A stretch of 64,000 bases of DNA from Pseudomonas sp. SLFW (lineage in GTDB: Bacteria; Pseudomonadota; Gammaproteobacteria; Pseudomonadales; Pseudomonadaceae). Below the pieces are notes generated by a model. It was given only the letters and a program-made list of their open reading frames with translations. It was not told the DNA's origin and ran no database searches. Below are positions 35,301-44,407 of this stretch, one piece after another. Position numbers and translations under genes: made by a program. The stretch spans positions 186,001 through 250,000 of the forward strand of contig NZ_JAAAKW010000006.1 in NCBI RefSeq assembly GCF_009905615.1, written 5' to 3'. Positions within the stretch are counted from its first letter, which is position 1. Each line of letters begins with the position of its first letter.

Positions 35301-38299
35301 TCATGGGCGTTTTCGGCTTCATGAAAGAAGCGGTCGCTGACCGCCAGACTGCTCTCTTCAACCGCGCCATACAGGTCGAGCAGGGCTTCGCACAATTCAT
35401 CGACCTGCGGCAGATCCGCCATGTGCGCGCCGTGACCGAGCATGGTCAGTTCATCGAGCAGCGCGTTGAGCTCCTGACGCTCACCCGGATGCTGCCGCCA
35501 GCGTTTGAGCAGGTTTTCGGCGTCCAGCAGGATGTCCATGCCTTCGGCCAGGAAGCTGGCGATCAGTTGCGGATTACGGCGAATACGCAGGCCGTTGTTG
35601 TCGGCGCTCAAGGCAGCGGCCATTCGGTCGTCGAGCAGTTCGTGAGCGGCGGCGATCAAGGCGCCAGCGCCTTCGATGGGCATCAGCGGATCGACATCCA
35701 GCTGCGCCAACCCTTGATGAAACAGCGGTTCGGCTGAGCGCAGCAGCTCGATTTCAGGCGAGCCGACGGCGATCAGGTTGGTCTTGAACTCGCGCACCAA
35801 CTGATCCAGCGGGCTGGCCAGTTCGGCCATCGGCAACACGCCCGCCATGTAGGCGCTGCCCTTGAGGGTGTGCAACGCGCGGAGCAGTTCGTCGCTGAAC
35901 GACGGAGATTCTTCGCCCTGAGCGGCGTTGAGGTAGCGATTCAGCACGTCCAGATGGGTCTGGGCTTCCTGACGGAAAATCTCCAGCAATTGCGGGTCGA
36001 AACCCTCGTCTTCCGGTTCTGCAACCAGGACAGGTGCCGTCACCTCAGGCGCTTCGCTTTCGCCTTGGGCCAGCGCGTGGGCACGGGCGGCGAGCAGGTC
36101 CACGTCGTCGCGCTGACGCTGCACGTCTTCGGCGAAGTCCCGGATGACATCCGGCAGCAGCATCAGCACATCGCGCAACAGCTGCTGGACTTGAGGCGCG
36201 GGTTCAACGCTGTGCTCCAACACGCGGTTGAGCAGGTTCTCCACCGACCACGCCAGCTCGCCAATGATGAGCGCCCGGACCATGCGCCCGCTGCCTTTGA
36301 GCGTGTGAAACGCGCGACGCATCTCGCTCAATGCCGTGACGTTTTCGGCATCGTGCAGCCAGCGCGGCAGGTATTCGTGCAGCGCTTCAAGGACTTCATC
36401 GGTTTCTTCGAGGAACACGTCGCGCAGTTCGTCGTCCACCGGCGGCTCGTCCTTGGGCGGCGGCAACAGGCTGGCAGGGACATGGCGCGCAGGCGGGTTG
36501 ACGGCGGACACCGGGCTGGCCAGGACTTGGGCGATGCTCTGGCCATCATTAGACACAGCTGGCTCGTGCAGCTCGTCCTGACGCACGATCTCTTCGAGGA
36601 CCGGTACGTCGGCCTCGGCGACCGGCGAATAACCGAGTTTGGCCAGGCTCTCCTGAGCCAGGTCCAGCACATGCTCGCCCGGCGCTTCCGGGTCTTCGGC
36701 CATGCGCTCCAGGTAATACTCGATGCCGATGATGACGTCGGCCAAGTGGTCCAGCTGCGACCAGGCCGGACGCTGACCGTCTTTCAACAGGTGCTCGACG
36801 ATGTAGTCATTGCACGCTGCCAGCAACCCCGATGCGCGGGCCAGTGGAATCATCGCCAGCGCGCCGCGCACCTGCGTCAGCTGCGCAGACAGTGGAGACA
36901 ACCGCTCGCGATCCCGTTCGCCATCCACGTAATCGTCGATGGCGTCCTTGGCCTGCTGCAGCACGGCGCGGGCCTCCTTGATCACCAACTGATGAATCTG
37001 GCTCAGATCGGTGGTGGGCAAGCGGCTTTCTTCGGGGCTGCTCTGATCGACGGTCCCGGCCATGCCTGCCAGCGTTGCTTCGACGTAGAGCAACGCGCCC
37101 GCGACGTCCATGAGGGTCGGGTCATTGGGTTCCCGTTGGCCCTGGGCCATGCCTTGCACCACGGCAAGCTGATCGATGATGACCTTGCGCGGCTGGCCGA
37201 AACCCAGCACCGCCAGCGTGTCGGCGATCTGCCGAAGCGGCGGCAGCAAGGCGTTGAGTTCGCTCACGTGCTGCCGGTCGCCACGGACGAAAACGTCCAG
37301 TCGCTCCTTGGTGCCGACAAGCTCATCGCACAAGGCGATGATCACCGAGCGCATGGCGTCCCGGTCGGGGCCGGCCAGCCGGGTGCGCTCTTCATCCACC
37401 AGCGCGCTTTCAGGCAGGGCTTCGGCCAGGCCGTATTGATCCTTCAAATCCATCATCCTTTGCGCCTGACTGTCCGATTTGGCGATGTAAAACAGCAGAC
37501 TTTTCAGCAGCTCATCCGGAGCGGGCTGATTGATGCCTGCGATGCCCTGCTCCAGCAGCCGCTTGAGTTCCTTGTCGGCATCCTTGAACAGGCTGCGCAG
37601 GGCCGGGCTGTTGGTGAAATGTCCGCCCGCCATGGTCTCGACCAGCGCGGACGCGATGCGCCACAGCGGTTCTAGCGGCGCATCCCGACACAGCACTTCG
37701 AGGCGGGCGAAGACCTTGCTCATGTAGCCGAGCTGGGTCTGCATGTCTTGTTCGCGCAGCAGGCCGACCAGTGCGGTTTGCAGGCTCTGGCGCCACTTGC
37801 GCAATTTGACGGGAAGTTCGGGAAAGTCGCGCTCAGCCAGCGCCTGTTCGTCGAGCGCCGGAGTCGACAGCAGTTGCGGCGAAAAGAGGCTGGTTTCCGA
37901 GAGCAGGCTTTCACCTCGTGCGCTGCGCAGATCGTTGAGCAGTGGCAGCACCACCAGCGGCAAGTCGCGTCGGGCGGAATACACGCGGTCCAGGTACACA
38001 GGCAATTGGCTCATCGCCAGGTTCAACAGCTGGACGGCTTCGGCTTCTTGCCCCACATGCCCCTTTTGCAGCGCCACCGCGAGCTGCTCGATCTCTTCGG
38101 CGAACAGCGCGGCGCCATAGAACTCGATCATTTGCAGGCTGCCGTGGACCTGATGGATGAAGCCCAGGCAGACGTCCATGGCCGCAGGGTCATGAGGACG
38201 CGCGACGAAAATGTCGAGTGCCTGCCGGGCGTGCTTCAGGGTGTCGGCGATCTCGCCCTTGACCCACTCCAGGGCCACGTAGTCGTGACGGTCAGCCAT
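32318..38299 (-). CDS. chpA: ChpA hybrid chemosensory histidine kinase
   Basis: A 1993-residue CheA-type hybrid kinase. Four canonical phosphotransfer sites are visible as HTLKG at His665, His810, His1119 and His1266. The N-terminal 600 residues contain degenerate Hpt-like helices without that motif. Then come the P3 dimerisation helices, the ATPase domain (NAIDHG near 1575, DDGAGVD, GRGVGMDV), a CheW-like domain, and a C-terminal receiver with the phospho-acceptor in LLDIEMP near 1920. It is shorter than my recollection of P. aeruginosa ChpA (about 2,480 residues). It controls PilG/PilH and so type IV pilus motility and surface sensing. Confidence 0.93.
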   Translation of the reverse strand: MADRHDYVALEWVKGEIADTLKHARQALDIFVARPHDPAAMDVCLGFIHQVHGSLQMIEFYGAALFAEEIEQLAVALQKGHVGQEAEAVQLLNLAMSQLPVYLDRVYSARRDLPLVVLPLLNDLRSARGESLLSETSLFSPQLLSTPALDEQALAERDFPELPVKLRKWRQSLQTALVGLLREQDMQTQLGYMSKVFARLEVLCRDAPLEPLWRIASALVETMAGGHFTNSPALRSLFKDADKELKRLLEQGIAGINQPAPDELLKSLLFYIAKSDSQAQRMMDLKDQYGLAEALPESALVDEERTRLAGPDRDAMRSVIIALCDELVGTKERLDVFVRGDRQHVSELNALLPPLRQIADTLAVLGFGQPRKVIIDQLAVVQGMAQGQREPNDPTLMDVAGALLYVEATLAGMAGTVDQSSPEESRLPTTDLSQIHQLVIKEARAVLQQAKDAIDDYVDGERDRERLSPLSAQLTQVRGALAMIPLARASGLLAACNDYIVEHLLKDGQRPAWSQLDHLADVIIGIEYYLERMAEDPEAPGEHVLDLAQESLAKLGYSPVAEADVPVLEEIVRQDELHEPAVSNDGQSIAQVLASPVSAVNPPARHVPASLLPPPKDEPPVDDELRDVFLEETDEVLEALHEYLPRWLHDAENVTALSEMRRAFHTLKGSGRMVRALIIGELAWSVENLLNRVLEHSVEPAPQVQQLLRDVLMLLPDVIRDFAEDVQRQRDDVDLLAARAHALAQGESEAPEVTAPVLVAEPEDEGFDPQLLEIFRQEAQTHLDVLNRYLNAAQGEESPSFSDELLRALHTLKGSAYMAGVLPMAELASPLDQLVREFKTNLIAVGSPEIELLRSAEPLFHQGLAQLDVDPLMPIEGAGALIAAAHELLDDRMAAALSADNNGLRIRRNPQLIASFLAEGMDILLDAENLLKRWRQHPGERQELNALLDELTMLGHGAHMADLPQVDELCEALLDLYGAVEESSLAVSDRFFHEAENAHEALINMLDQVAAGQQVQPCPERVRALRELLEEGLDPSAMGVITSEGGLATRVTELSEATGHLEAEPIEAKSERDDIDQEIVDIFLEEAVDILDSAGHALQRWLDDPENPMPLSPLQRDLHTLKGGARMAEIGPVGDLGHELESLYESLIDRRCSHTPALADLLIRSHDHLALMLEQLQNRSELASPQALIESIRSFRQSTGPVLAPDAEPRNVGSMIQPLDERDPELLEIFLEEADDIIESSSAALVRWQADPQNTLEVENLLRDLHTLKGGARMVEIAPIGDLAHEMESLYEGLASGALKNSALLNGLLQSGHDMLADMVDAVRGYEPLPNPALLIESIAHYSASGSAQEVVAKPAEISPVIAPSVAEPAPAAPDAEAERSGPEMVKVPAEQLEDLVNLAGETSIFRGRIEQQVSDAQITLAEMETTIERMRDQLRRLDIETQGRILSRDHQAAREGYEEFDPLEMDRHSQLQQLSRALFESASDLMDLKETLDTRTHEAETLLSQQARVNTELQENLMRTRMVPFERMVPRLRRIVRQVSGELHKKVKFDVVNAEGEMDRNVLERMVAPLEHMLRNAIDHGLESTEKRLAAGKSETGHITLSLAHEGGDIVIELSDDGAGVDFEAVRRKAIKRGLIAPDAELSEHDTLQFILQAGFSTAETITQISGRGVGMDVVHAEVKELGGSMVIDSRSGQGARFRIRLPFSVSVNRALMVQCGDEQYAVPLNSVEGIVRVMPGELETYYQSAPPRYQYGERTYELRYLGELLNNGQPPKFSGQTQPLPVLLVHVHDQWVAVQVDALMGSREIVVKNLGPQFAGVQGISGATILGDGRVVLILDLFAHIRRLHAQMLALQVSGQAPSRYVEPEQTRPLLVMVVDDSVTVRKVTGRLLERNGMNVLTAKDGVDAMALLQEHTPDLMLLDIEMPRMDGFEVASKVREDEALKHLPIIMITSRSGQKHRDRAMALGVNDYMSKPYQEAALLESIAHWSHVHV

Positions 38300-38335
38300 G
38301 GTGGCTCCAGTTGCCCAAGTCCTGTGACCTGACGA

Positions 38336-40378
38336 TCAATGTGAGTCCCGCGAGGGCGGCAGTGTAAAACCGGACACCGAACGGCGCATCTCGCTGGCCA
38401 TCTTCGCCAGATTGCCCATGCTCTGCGCAGTGGCTGCGGTGCCCGACGTGGTCTGCGTGGTGGTCTGCTGGATCACGGTCATGGTCGCCGAAATCTGCTG
38501 GCCCAGCGCGGCCTGCTGCTGCGCGGCGTTGGTGATGCTTTCGACGAGCGCCGCCAGCACTTTGGAGACCCCTTCGATTTCCTCCAGCGCCACACCGGCA
38601 TCCTGCGCCAAACGTGCGCCCCGCACCACCTCAGTCGTCGTCTGCTCCATGGAGATGACGGCCTCGTTGGTGTCGTTCTGAATCGCCCGAACCAGTGTTT
38701 CAATCTGCTTGGTCGCCGACGATGAACGCTCGGCCAGACGCTGAACCTCGTCCGCCACCACCGCAAAGCCTCGACCGGCATCTCCCGCCATGGACGCCTG
38801 AATCGCGGCATTGAGCGCAAGAATGTTGGTCTGGTCGGCAATGTCGTCGATCAGGCTGACAATGTCGCCAATTTCTTGAGAGGACTCCCCCAAGCGTTTG
38901 ATGCGCTTGGACGTGTCCTGAATCTGTTCGCGAATGTTGTCCATGCCGTTGATGGTGTTGTGCACCACCTCGTTGCCCTTGTTGGCAATTTCCACAGAGC
39001 GCTCGGCCACGGCCACCGATTCGCCTGCGTTGGCCGAGACCTGATCGATGGACATCGCCATGTCGTTGATCGCGTTGGACGCTGCCGCAATCTGCAACGC
39101 CTGATGCTCGGACGCCGCGGCGAGTTGGGTCGCGGTGGTCTGAGTGTCCTTGACCGCGCCGAAGACCTGCTCGGCGGTGAGGTTGATGGTCGCCACCAGC
39201 TCGCGCAATTGGTCGATGGAGTAATTGATCGAGTCAGCGATGGCACCGGTGAAGTCCTCGGTGACCGATGCCGCCACCGTCAGGTCGCCGTCGGCCAAAT
39301 CTTCGATTTCATCCAGCAAGCGCATGATTGCGGTCTGGTTGCGCTCGCTTTTCTCGGCGGTCTCGCGCAACTGGCGGTTGGTTTCCCGCACCATCACCAG
39401 GCCGATCAAGATGATCGACCCCAACGCCAACAGCCCCAACAGATAGCCCACGTAGATGTTGGCTTTCCGCCCGCCAGCCATGTGTTCGAAGCTGTTCGCC
39501 AGCACCGACGCTTCGTCGAGCAGCGTTTGGGACAGGGTAAAAATGTTGCCAGCCGACTCGCGCACATCGAGCAGTTCCGGCGACGTTTCCAGAATTTCGT
39601 CAACCGATCCCGACACGAACTGGAACAGCTCGGCGATTTCGGCCAGTCGTGCGCGGGCGTCGCGGTCTTCGACCTGGGTGATTTTCAGCGTTGCGTTGCC
39701 CTCCAGCATGCCGTTGAGAACGCGACCAAACTGGCTGGCATCCCGGCCAAACGCGTCAGCGGCCTGAACCGCGGTTTCGTCGCCCGAGAGCACGGTGTTC
39801 ACGGCGCCGAGAATCCGCTCGGCCAGCAGTGACTGACGCTGAGCGAGCGCGACCTGGCTGGCTGGGGCGCGTGTTTGCAGCAGAATATCAACGACCTTTT
39901 CTGACTCGATCTGCAATTGCGGGATGGTCTCGGCCAACGTCGCAGCCACCTGATGCAGGGACAGCACCGTTTGCTCACGGGAGAGAATGACATCGGTGCT
40001 TTTTCGCAGATTTTCCCAGTCGTTCTGTACCGCTTTCAGCTCATCGCTGACTTCGATCGGCGCCGCAGGAAGCCCTGTGTTTTTGTCGCCTTTTTTCAGA
40101 TATTCCCAGCGCGTGTCGAAATCGTTGCGCGCGTCGGCCAGCAGTTTGAAGGCCGCAGCCTTGCCCGCCGCCGCTTCGGTGGCGTTCTTGGCGATGCGCT
40201 GGGACAGCACGCGCAGCTCGCCCGCGTGGCCGATGTACTGTTTGTCGTAGTTGGATTGCGTGCTCAGGTACGCAAAGTTGACGAACAGCAACATGATGAA
40301 AATGATCAGGCAGACGAACAGCACGACGATTTGCGAGCGGCTGAATGCGCCTTCCAGTGACTTGCCGGTATTACTCAT
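38336..40378 (-). CDS. pilJ: Methyl-accepting chemotaxis protein PilJ
   Basis: A 680-residue receptor. A transmembrane helix at about residues 14-36, a periplasmic region with two PilJ-type helical modules, and a second helix near 310-330 are followed by a HAMP-like linker and the signalling hairpin with [18 protein letters not shown]. It senses pilus-related signals and drives ChpA through PilI. The gene ends 36 bases before chpA. In P. aeruginosa the methyltransferase gene pilK stands at this junction; here it is absent. Confidence 0.93.
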   Translation of the reverse strand: MSNTGKSLEGAFSRSQIVVLFVCLIIFIMLLFVNFAYLSTQSNYDKQYIGHAGELRVLSQRIAKNATEAAAGKAAAFKLLADARNDFDTRWEYLKKGDKNTGLPAAPIEVSDELKAVQNDWENLRKSTDVILSREQTVLSLHQVAATLAETIPQLQIESEKVVDILLQTRAPASQVALAQRQSLLAERILGAVNTVLSGDETAVQAADAFGRDASQFGRVLNGMLEGNATLKITQVEDRDARARLAEIAELFQFVSGSVDEILETSPELLDVRESAGNIFTLSQTLLDEASVLANSFEHMAGGRKANIYVGYLLGLLALGSIILIGLVMVRETNRQLRETAEKSERNQTAIMRLLDEIEDLADGDLTVAASVTEDFTGAIADSINYSIDQLRELVATINLTAEQVFGAVKDTQTTATQLAAASEHQALQIAAASNAINDMAMSIDQVSANAGESVAVAERSVEIANKGNEVVHNTINGMDNIREQIQDTSKRIKRLGESSQEIGDIVSLIDDIADQTNILALNAAIQASMAGDAGRGFAVVADEVQRLAERSSSATKQIETLVRAIQNDTNEAVISMEQTTTEVVRGARLAQDAGVALEEIEGVSKVLAALVESITNAAQQQAALGQQISATMTVIQQTTTQTTSGTAATAQSMGNLAKMASEMRRSVSGFTLPPSRDSH

Positions 40379-40422
40379 TGCTCAGGGCTCCGCCTGACGT
40401 TCGGTTGTGTGGCCAAACCGGA

Positions 40423-40962
40423 TTAAAGGGCGACATTCAAGAAGCCCGGCGATTGCACCAACGCTCTGGGGCTGAACACCCGCCAGGCCTGCTCGCGCAG
40501 GAAACGGCCTTGGAGGTAGGGCGCAATGTCGGGGTCGCTGTCGTCAGGGGATTCCGGCATCAGGCTGCGCTCATTGAAGTGCTGCATGCCCAACACCTCG
40601 TCCACCAGCAGACCGGCGAACACGTCCTGATGATCGATCACCAGCACCCGGCGCTGCTTGCGCAAGGGCGACAGTTCATGGCCGAAGAAAGCGTGCAAAT
40701 CCATGATCGGCAACAACCGCCCGCGCAGGTTGGCGATGCCCCGAACCCAGGGCTTTACGCCCGGCAGCGCGGCATAACGAGGCTCATGCAGGATTTCGTC
40801 GACTTCGCCCATCGGCGCGACGTACAAATGCTCGCCCATGCGAAAACCGATGCCGCTCCAGCCTTGCTGCCGGGTTTCCTGCAACGGAAGTCCGGCCGCC
40901 AACGAGCGGCACCGCTGGTCGATGTCGAGCAGCAGTTGAAAGGCAGTTTGTGACTGAGCCAT
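40423..40962 (-). CDS. pilI: CheW-like adaptor PilI
   Basis: A 179-residue CheW-domain protein. It couples PilJ to ChpA. Typical sections are GIGFRMGEHLYVAPMGEVDEIL near residue 36, VRGIANLRGRLLPIMDLHAFFG near 73, and VLVIDHQDVFAGLLVDEVLGM. It lies 16 bases after pilH and 44 before pilJ in one operon. Confidence 0.92.
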   Translation of the reverse strand: MAQSQTAFQLLLDIDQRCRSLAAGLPLQETRQQGWSGIGFRMGEHLYVAPMGEVDEILHEPRYAALPGVKPWVRGIANLRGRLLPIMDLHAFFGHELSPLRKQRRVLVIDHQDVFAGLLVDEVLGMQHFNERSLMPESPDDSDPDIAPYLQGRFLREQAWRVFSPRALVQSPGFLNVAL

Positions 40963-40978
40963 GGACGCTGGCCGGCCT

Positions 40979-41344
40979 TCAGCCCGCCAACACCGCGTTC
41001 AGGGTTTTCATGAGGGTTTCTTCGTCCACCGGCTTGGTCAGGTAATCCCGCGCACCCTGGCGCTTGCCCCAAACCTTGTCGGTTTCCTGATCCTTAGTGG
41101 TGATCATGATCACCGGGATCATGTTGGTGTCGGCATCTTTAGTCAGTTGGCGGGTGGCCTGGAAGCCGTTCAGGCCGGGCATGACGATGTCCATCAGCAC
41201 CGCGTCGGGTTTTTCCTGACGCGCCAGGGCGACGCCATCGGCACCGTTTTCAGCCTTGAGCACCTGATGACCGTGCTTTTCCAGCATCCCGGTCAGCTTG
41301 TACATTTCGGTCGGCGAGTCGTCGACGATCAGAATTCGAGCCAT
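40979..41344 (-). CDS. pilH: Response regulator PilH
   Basis: A 121-residue stand-alone receiver domain (CheY-like). Asp7-Asp8 sit in the acidic pocket, the phospho-acceptor is Asp52 in LMDIVMPG, and the switch Lys is in YLTKP near residue 104. In P. aeruginosa PilH opposes or tunes PilG signalling, favouring pilus retraction. It is 45 bases downstream of pilG. Confidence 0.93.
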   Translation of the reverse strand: MARILIVDDSPTEMYKLTGMLEKHGHQVLKAENGADGVALARQEKPDAVLMDIVMPGLNGFQATRQLTKDADTNMIPVIMITTKDQETDKVWGKRQGARDYLTKPVDEETLMKTLNAVLAG

Positions 41345-41389
41345 GGTGCATCCCCATAGAAACAGCCGCCCCTCACGGAAGGCACGGCA

Positions 41390-41800
41390 TCAAGATAGTT
41401 GTTGTTCTACTGCCACGAACCCTGGCACATGAGCCTTGATCGCGCTGAGCAGCTCTTCCTTGCTAAACGGCTTGGTCAAAAACTGATCGGACCCGACGAT
41501 ACGCCCCTTGGCCTTATCGAACAGCCCGTCCTTGGAGGACAACATGATCACCGGCGTAGACTTGAATGCCCGGTTGTTCTTGATCAACGCACAGGTCTGA
41601 TACCCGTCCAGCCGGGGCATCATGATGTCGACAAAAATGATTCTTGGATGATTATCGGCGATCTTGGCCAAGGCATCGAAGCCATCGACAGCGGTGATCA
41701 CCTCACAACCGACGTTCTTCAACAGCGTCTCGGCGGTCCGACGAATCGTGCGCGAGTCGTCGATGATCATGACTTTCAGTGGGGCTGAATGCTGTTCCAT
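41390..41800 (-). CDS. pilG: Response regulator PilG
   Basis: A 136-residue receiver protein. Acidic pair in IIDDSRTIRR, phospho-acceptor Asp58 in FVDIMMP, and switch Lys in FLTKPF. It promotes pilus extension and, in P. aeruginosa, cAMP signalling through FimL/CyaB. I chose the ATG at 41800, where receiver homology begins; the ORF is open 28 codons upstream. It is first in the pilGHIJ-chpAC operon and divergent from gshB. Confidence 0.92.
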   Translation of the reverse strand: MEQHSAPLKVMIIDDSRTIRRTAETLLKNVGCEVITAVDGFDALAKIADNHPRIIFVDIMMPRLDGYQTCALIKNNRAFKSTPVIMLSSKDGLFDKAKGRIVGSDQFLTKPFSKEELLSAIKAHVPGFVAVEQQLS

Positions 41801-42064
41801 ATCTGCTCTACCATCGCCAAGGCGATTCAGATGGGTTTGCCTTCTGCCTGGCTTCTGGTGCTGTTTGAATCGCTGAACCCCCATCTAGAGGGGTATATGA
41901 CAACTGACCTGACGTCAGATGCCGAGCCTTTTTAGCACACTCTAAAGGCGCAATCCATAAAGCAAATGCGCCACGCTTGCCCCTTGACCGCGAGCCAGCG
42001 CAGCGCCACCCTGACGCGTATTTTCAGGCCCACACAGGCCATTACCGGACAGAGGATATACCCC

Positions 42065-43018
42065 ATGAGCGTTCGCGTTGGCATTGTCATGGACCCTATC
42101 GAGCGCATCTCCTATAAAAAGGACAGCTCGCTGGCCATGCTCCTGGCGGCGCAGGCGCGCGGCTGGTCGCTGTTCTACATGGAACAGCAGGATTTGTATC
42201 AGGTAGCCGGTCAGGCCCGCGCCCGCATGAAACCGCTGAAAGTCTTCGCGAACCCGGAGCACTGGTTCGAATTCGAAGCCGAAATCGACAACGGCCTCGA
42301 CGATCTCGACGTGATCCTGATGCGCAAGGACCCGCCGTTCGACATGGACTTCATCTACACCACCTACCTGCTGGAACAGGCCGAACGTGCGGGCACGCTG
42401 ATCGTGAACAAGCCGCAAAGCCTGCGCGACTGCAACGAGAAGCTGTTCGCGACGCAATTCCCGCACTGCACGCCACCCACGCTGGTGAGCCGTCGCGCCG
42501 ACATTCTGAAGGCCTTCGCCGCCGAACATGGCGACGTGATCTACAAGCCGCTGGACGGCATGGGCGGCACCTCGATCTTCCGCCACCGCGCCGAAGACCC
42601 GAACCTGTCGGTGATTCTCGAAACCCTGACCGTCAACGGCGCGCACCAGATCATGGCCCAGGCTTACCTGCCAGCGATCAAGGACGGCGACAAGCGCATT
42701 CTGATGGTCGATGGCGAGCCGGTGCCATACTGCCTGGCGCGTATTCCTGCAGCGGGCGAAACCCGTGGCAACCTGGCCGCCGGTGGCCGTGGCGAAGCCC
42801 GCCCGCTGAGCGACCGCGACCGCTGGATCGCCGCCGAAATCGGCCCGACCTTGCGTGAAAAAGGCCTGTTGTTCGTAGGTCTGGACGTGATCGGCGACCA
42901 CCTGACCGAAATCAACGTCACCAGCCCGACCTGCATCCGCGAAATTGACAATGCGTACGGCACCGATATTGGTGGGCTGCTGATGGATGCGATCGAGAAG
43001 AAGCTGAAGGCCAAGTAA
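42065..43018 (+). CDS. gshB: Glutathione synthetase
   Basis: A 317-residue ATP-grasp ligase that joins gamma-glutamylcysteine to glycine. Seen: VGIVMDPIERISYKKDSS at the N-terminus, LMRKDPPFDMDFIY near residue 91, YKPLDGMGGTSIF near 160, and the C-terminal INVTSPTCIREID. The ATG at 42065 follows GAGGATATACCCC. It is divergent from pilG, as in other pseudomonads. A REPIN follows. Confidence 0.97.
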   Translation: MSVRVGIVMDPIERISYKKDSSLAMLLAAQARGWSLFYMEQQDLYQVAGQARARMKPLKVFANPEHWFEFEAEIDNGLDDLDVILMRKDPPFDMDFIYTTYLLEQAERAGTLIVNKPQSLRDCNEKLFATQFPHCTPPTLVSRRADILKAFAAEHGDVIYKPLDGMGGTSIFRHRAEDPNLSVILETLTVNGAHQIMAQAYLPAIKDGDKRILMVDGEPVPYCLARIPAAGETRGNLAAGGRGEARPLSDRDRWIAAEIGPTLREKGLLFVGLDVIGDHLTEINVTSPTCIREIDNAYGTDIGGLLMDAIEKKLKAK

Positions 43019-43027
43019 CCCTCTCCA

Positions 43028-43117
43028 CTGTAGGAGTGAGCTTGCTCGCGATAGCGGTGTGTCAGTCAATGAATGTGTTGCCGGCCCAACGACATCGCGA
43101 GCAAGCTCACTCCTACA
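43028..43117. repeat. REPIN, GTGAGCTTGCTCGCGAT family (site 3 of 6)
   Basis: Left arm 43028-43052 and right arm 43094-43117, complementary, with about 40 bases between. It lies just after the gshB stop. Confidence 0.9.
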
Positions 43118-43263
43118 CGTGCTATGCGTCGATTGCTCTGCCCACTAATCGGCCCGCCGTCATCAAACCCCAAGACGTCCCTGACATTGCGTTATCATGC
43201 GCGGCCTGAATTTCGCCTTAGGTTGGTTTTCGCAATGCTGGTTCATGTGATTCCGGAGCGCCG

Positions 43264-44166
43264 ATGAACGCGGCGGTCGACAGTGATCTCCCGATGGCCC
43301 TGATCCGCACCCACGTGCGCCCGCGTGATCGCCTGGGTTTTACCCTGCTGATCGCGGCCCTTGTGCATTTGGCGCTGATCCTTGGGGTGGGCTTCACCTA
43401 CGTCAAACCCGAAACCATCAGCCAGACCCTGGAAATTACCCTCGCCCCCTTCAAGAGCGACACCAAGCCGAAGGACGCAGACTTCCTCGCCCAGGAAAAC
43501 CAGCAAGGCAGCGGCACCCTCGACAAGAAAGCGGTGCCCAAGACCACTGAAATCGCCCCGTATCAGGACACCCAGATCAACAAGGTGACTCCACCGCCTG
43601 CCGCCAAGCCGGTGGTGAAGCAGGAAGCGCCCAAGACCGCCGTCGCCACCAAGGCACCCGCGAAAGAAAAGACCGTCGCCAAACGGGACGAAGTCAAAAC
43701 TGAAGAGCCGAAGAAAGCCGCGCCGACCTTCGACAGCACGCAACTGAACAGCGAAATCGCCAGCCTTGAAGCCGAACTGGCCGACGAGCAGCAGGCGTAC
43801 GCCAAGCGTCCGAAGATTCATCGCCTCAGCGCGGCCTCGACCATGCGCGACAAGGGCGCCTGGTACAAAGAGGATTGGCGCAAGAAGATCGAGCGCATCG
43901 GCAACCTCAACTACCCCGAAGAAGCCCGGCGCCAGCAGATCTACGGCAGCCTGCGGATGATGGTGTCGATCAACCGCGATGGCTCTTTATATGAAGTGCT
44001 GGTGCTGGAGTCGTCCGGGCAGCCGCTGCTGGATCAGGCAGCCCAGCGCATCGTCCGACTGGCCGCGCCCTTCGCCCCATTCACCGGCGACCTGTCGGAC
44101 ATCGACCGACTGGAAATCATCCGCACCTGGAAATTCGCCCGTGGGGACAAGCTTTCCAGTAATTGA
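43264..44166 (+). CDS. tonB3: TonB-family protein (TonB3-like)
   Basis: A 300-residue protein with a cytosolic N-terminus of about 24 residues, a single membrane anchor at about 25-46, a periplasmic linker rich in Lys, Pro and Ala (residues 85-160), and a C-terminal TonB domain (NYPEEARRQQIYGSLRMMVSINRDG). No exbB/exbD neighbours. The position after gshB matches P. aeruginosa tonB3, which has been linked to twitching motility and pilus assembly rather than iron uptake. The family call is secure and the specific role is inferred from synteny. Confidence 0.82.
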   Translation: MNAAVDSDLPMALIRTHVRPRDRLGFTLLIAALVHLALILGVGFTYVKPETISQTLEITLAPFKSDTKPKDADFLAQENQQGSGTLDKKAVPKTTEIAPYQDTQINKVTPPPAAKPVVKQEAPKTAVATKAPAKEKTVAKRDEVKTEEPKKAAPTFDSTQLNSEIASLEAELADEQQAYAKRPKIHRLSAASTMRDKGAWYKEDWRKKIERIGNLNYPEEARRQQIYGSLRMMVSINRDGSLYEVLVLESSGQPLLDQAAQRIVRLAAPFAPFTGDLSDIDRLEIIRTWKFARGDKLSSN

Positions 44167-44181
44167 GTCCAGACATCAACA

Positions 44182-44274
44182 CCTGTAGGAGTGAGCTTGC
44201 TCGCGATTGCTGTTGATCAATCAACATCTTGGGTGCAGACATACTGCTATCGCGAACAAGCTCACTCCTACAGG
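44182..44274. repeat. REPIN, GTGAGCTTGCTCGCGAT family (site 4 of 6)
   Basis: Arms 44182-44207 and 44249-44274 are inverted with a single mismatch (GAACAAG instead of GAGCAAG). It lies after tonB3. Confidence 0.9.
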
Positions 44275-44407
44275 CGCGTCATTCGCCGTGAAATCGCTTC
44301 AGCCTCGGTGACTCAACACATGAAACCTGACCCACGTCGCGATTTATCCCCCGCTGCGTCGGTTCTGCCAGTTGTCACAGCAGCCCTACGGCGCCACACT
44401 AGGGCTC

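Noticed and set aside
35870..37675. 601-codon plus-strand ORF inside chpA
   Set aside because: Complementary-frame shadow of the chemosensory kinase, without recognisable domains or a ribosome site.
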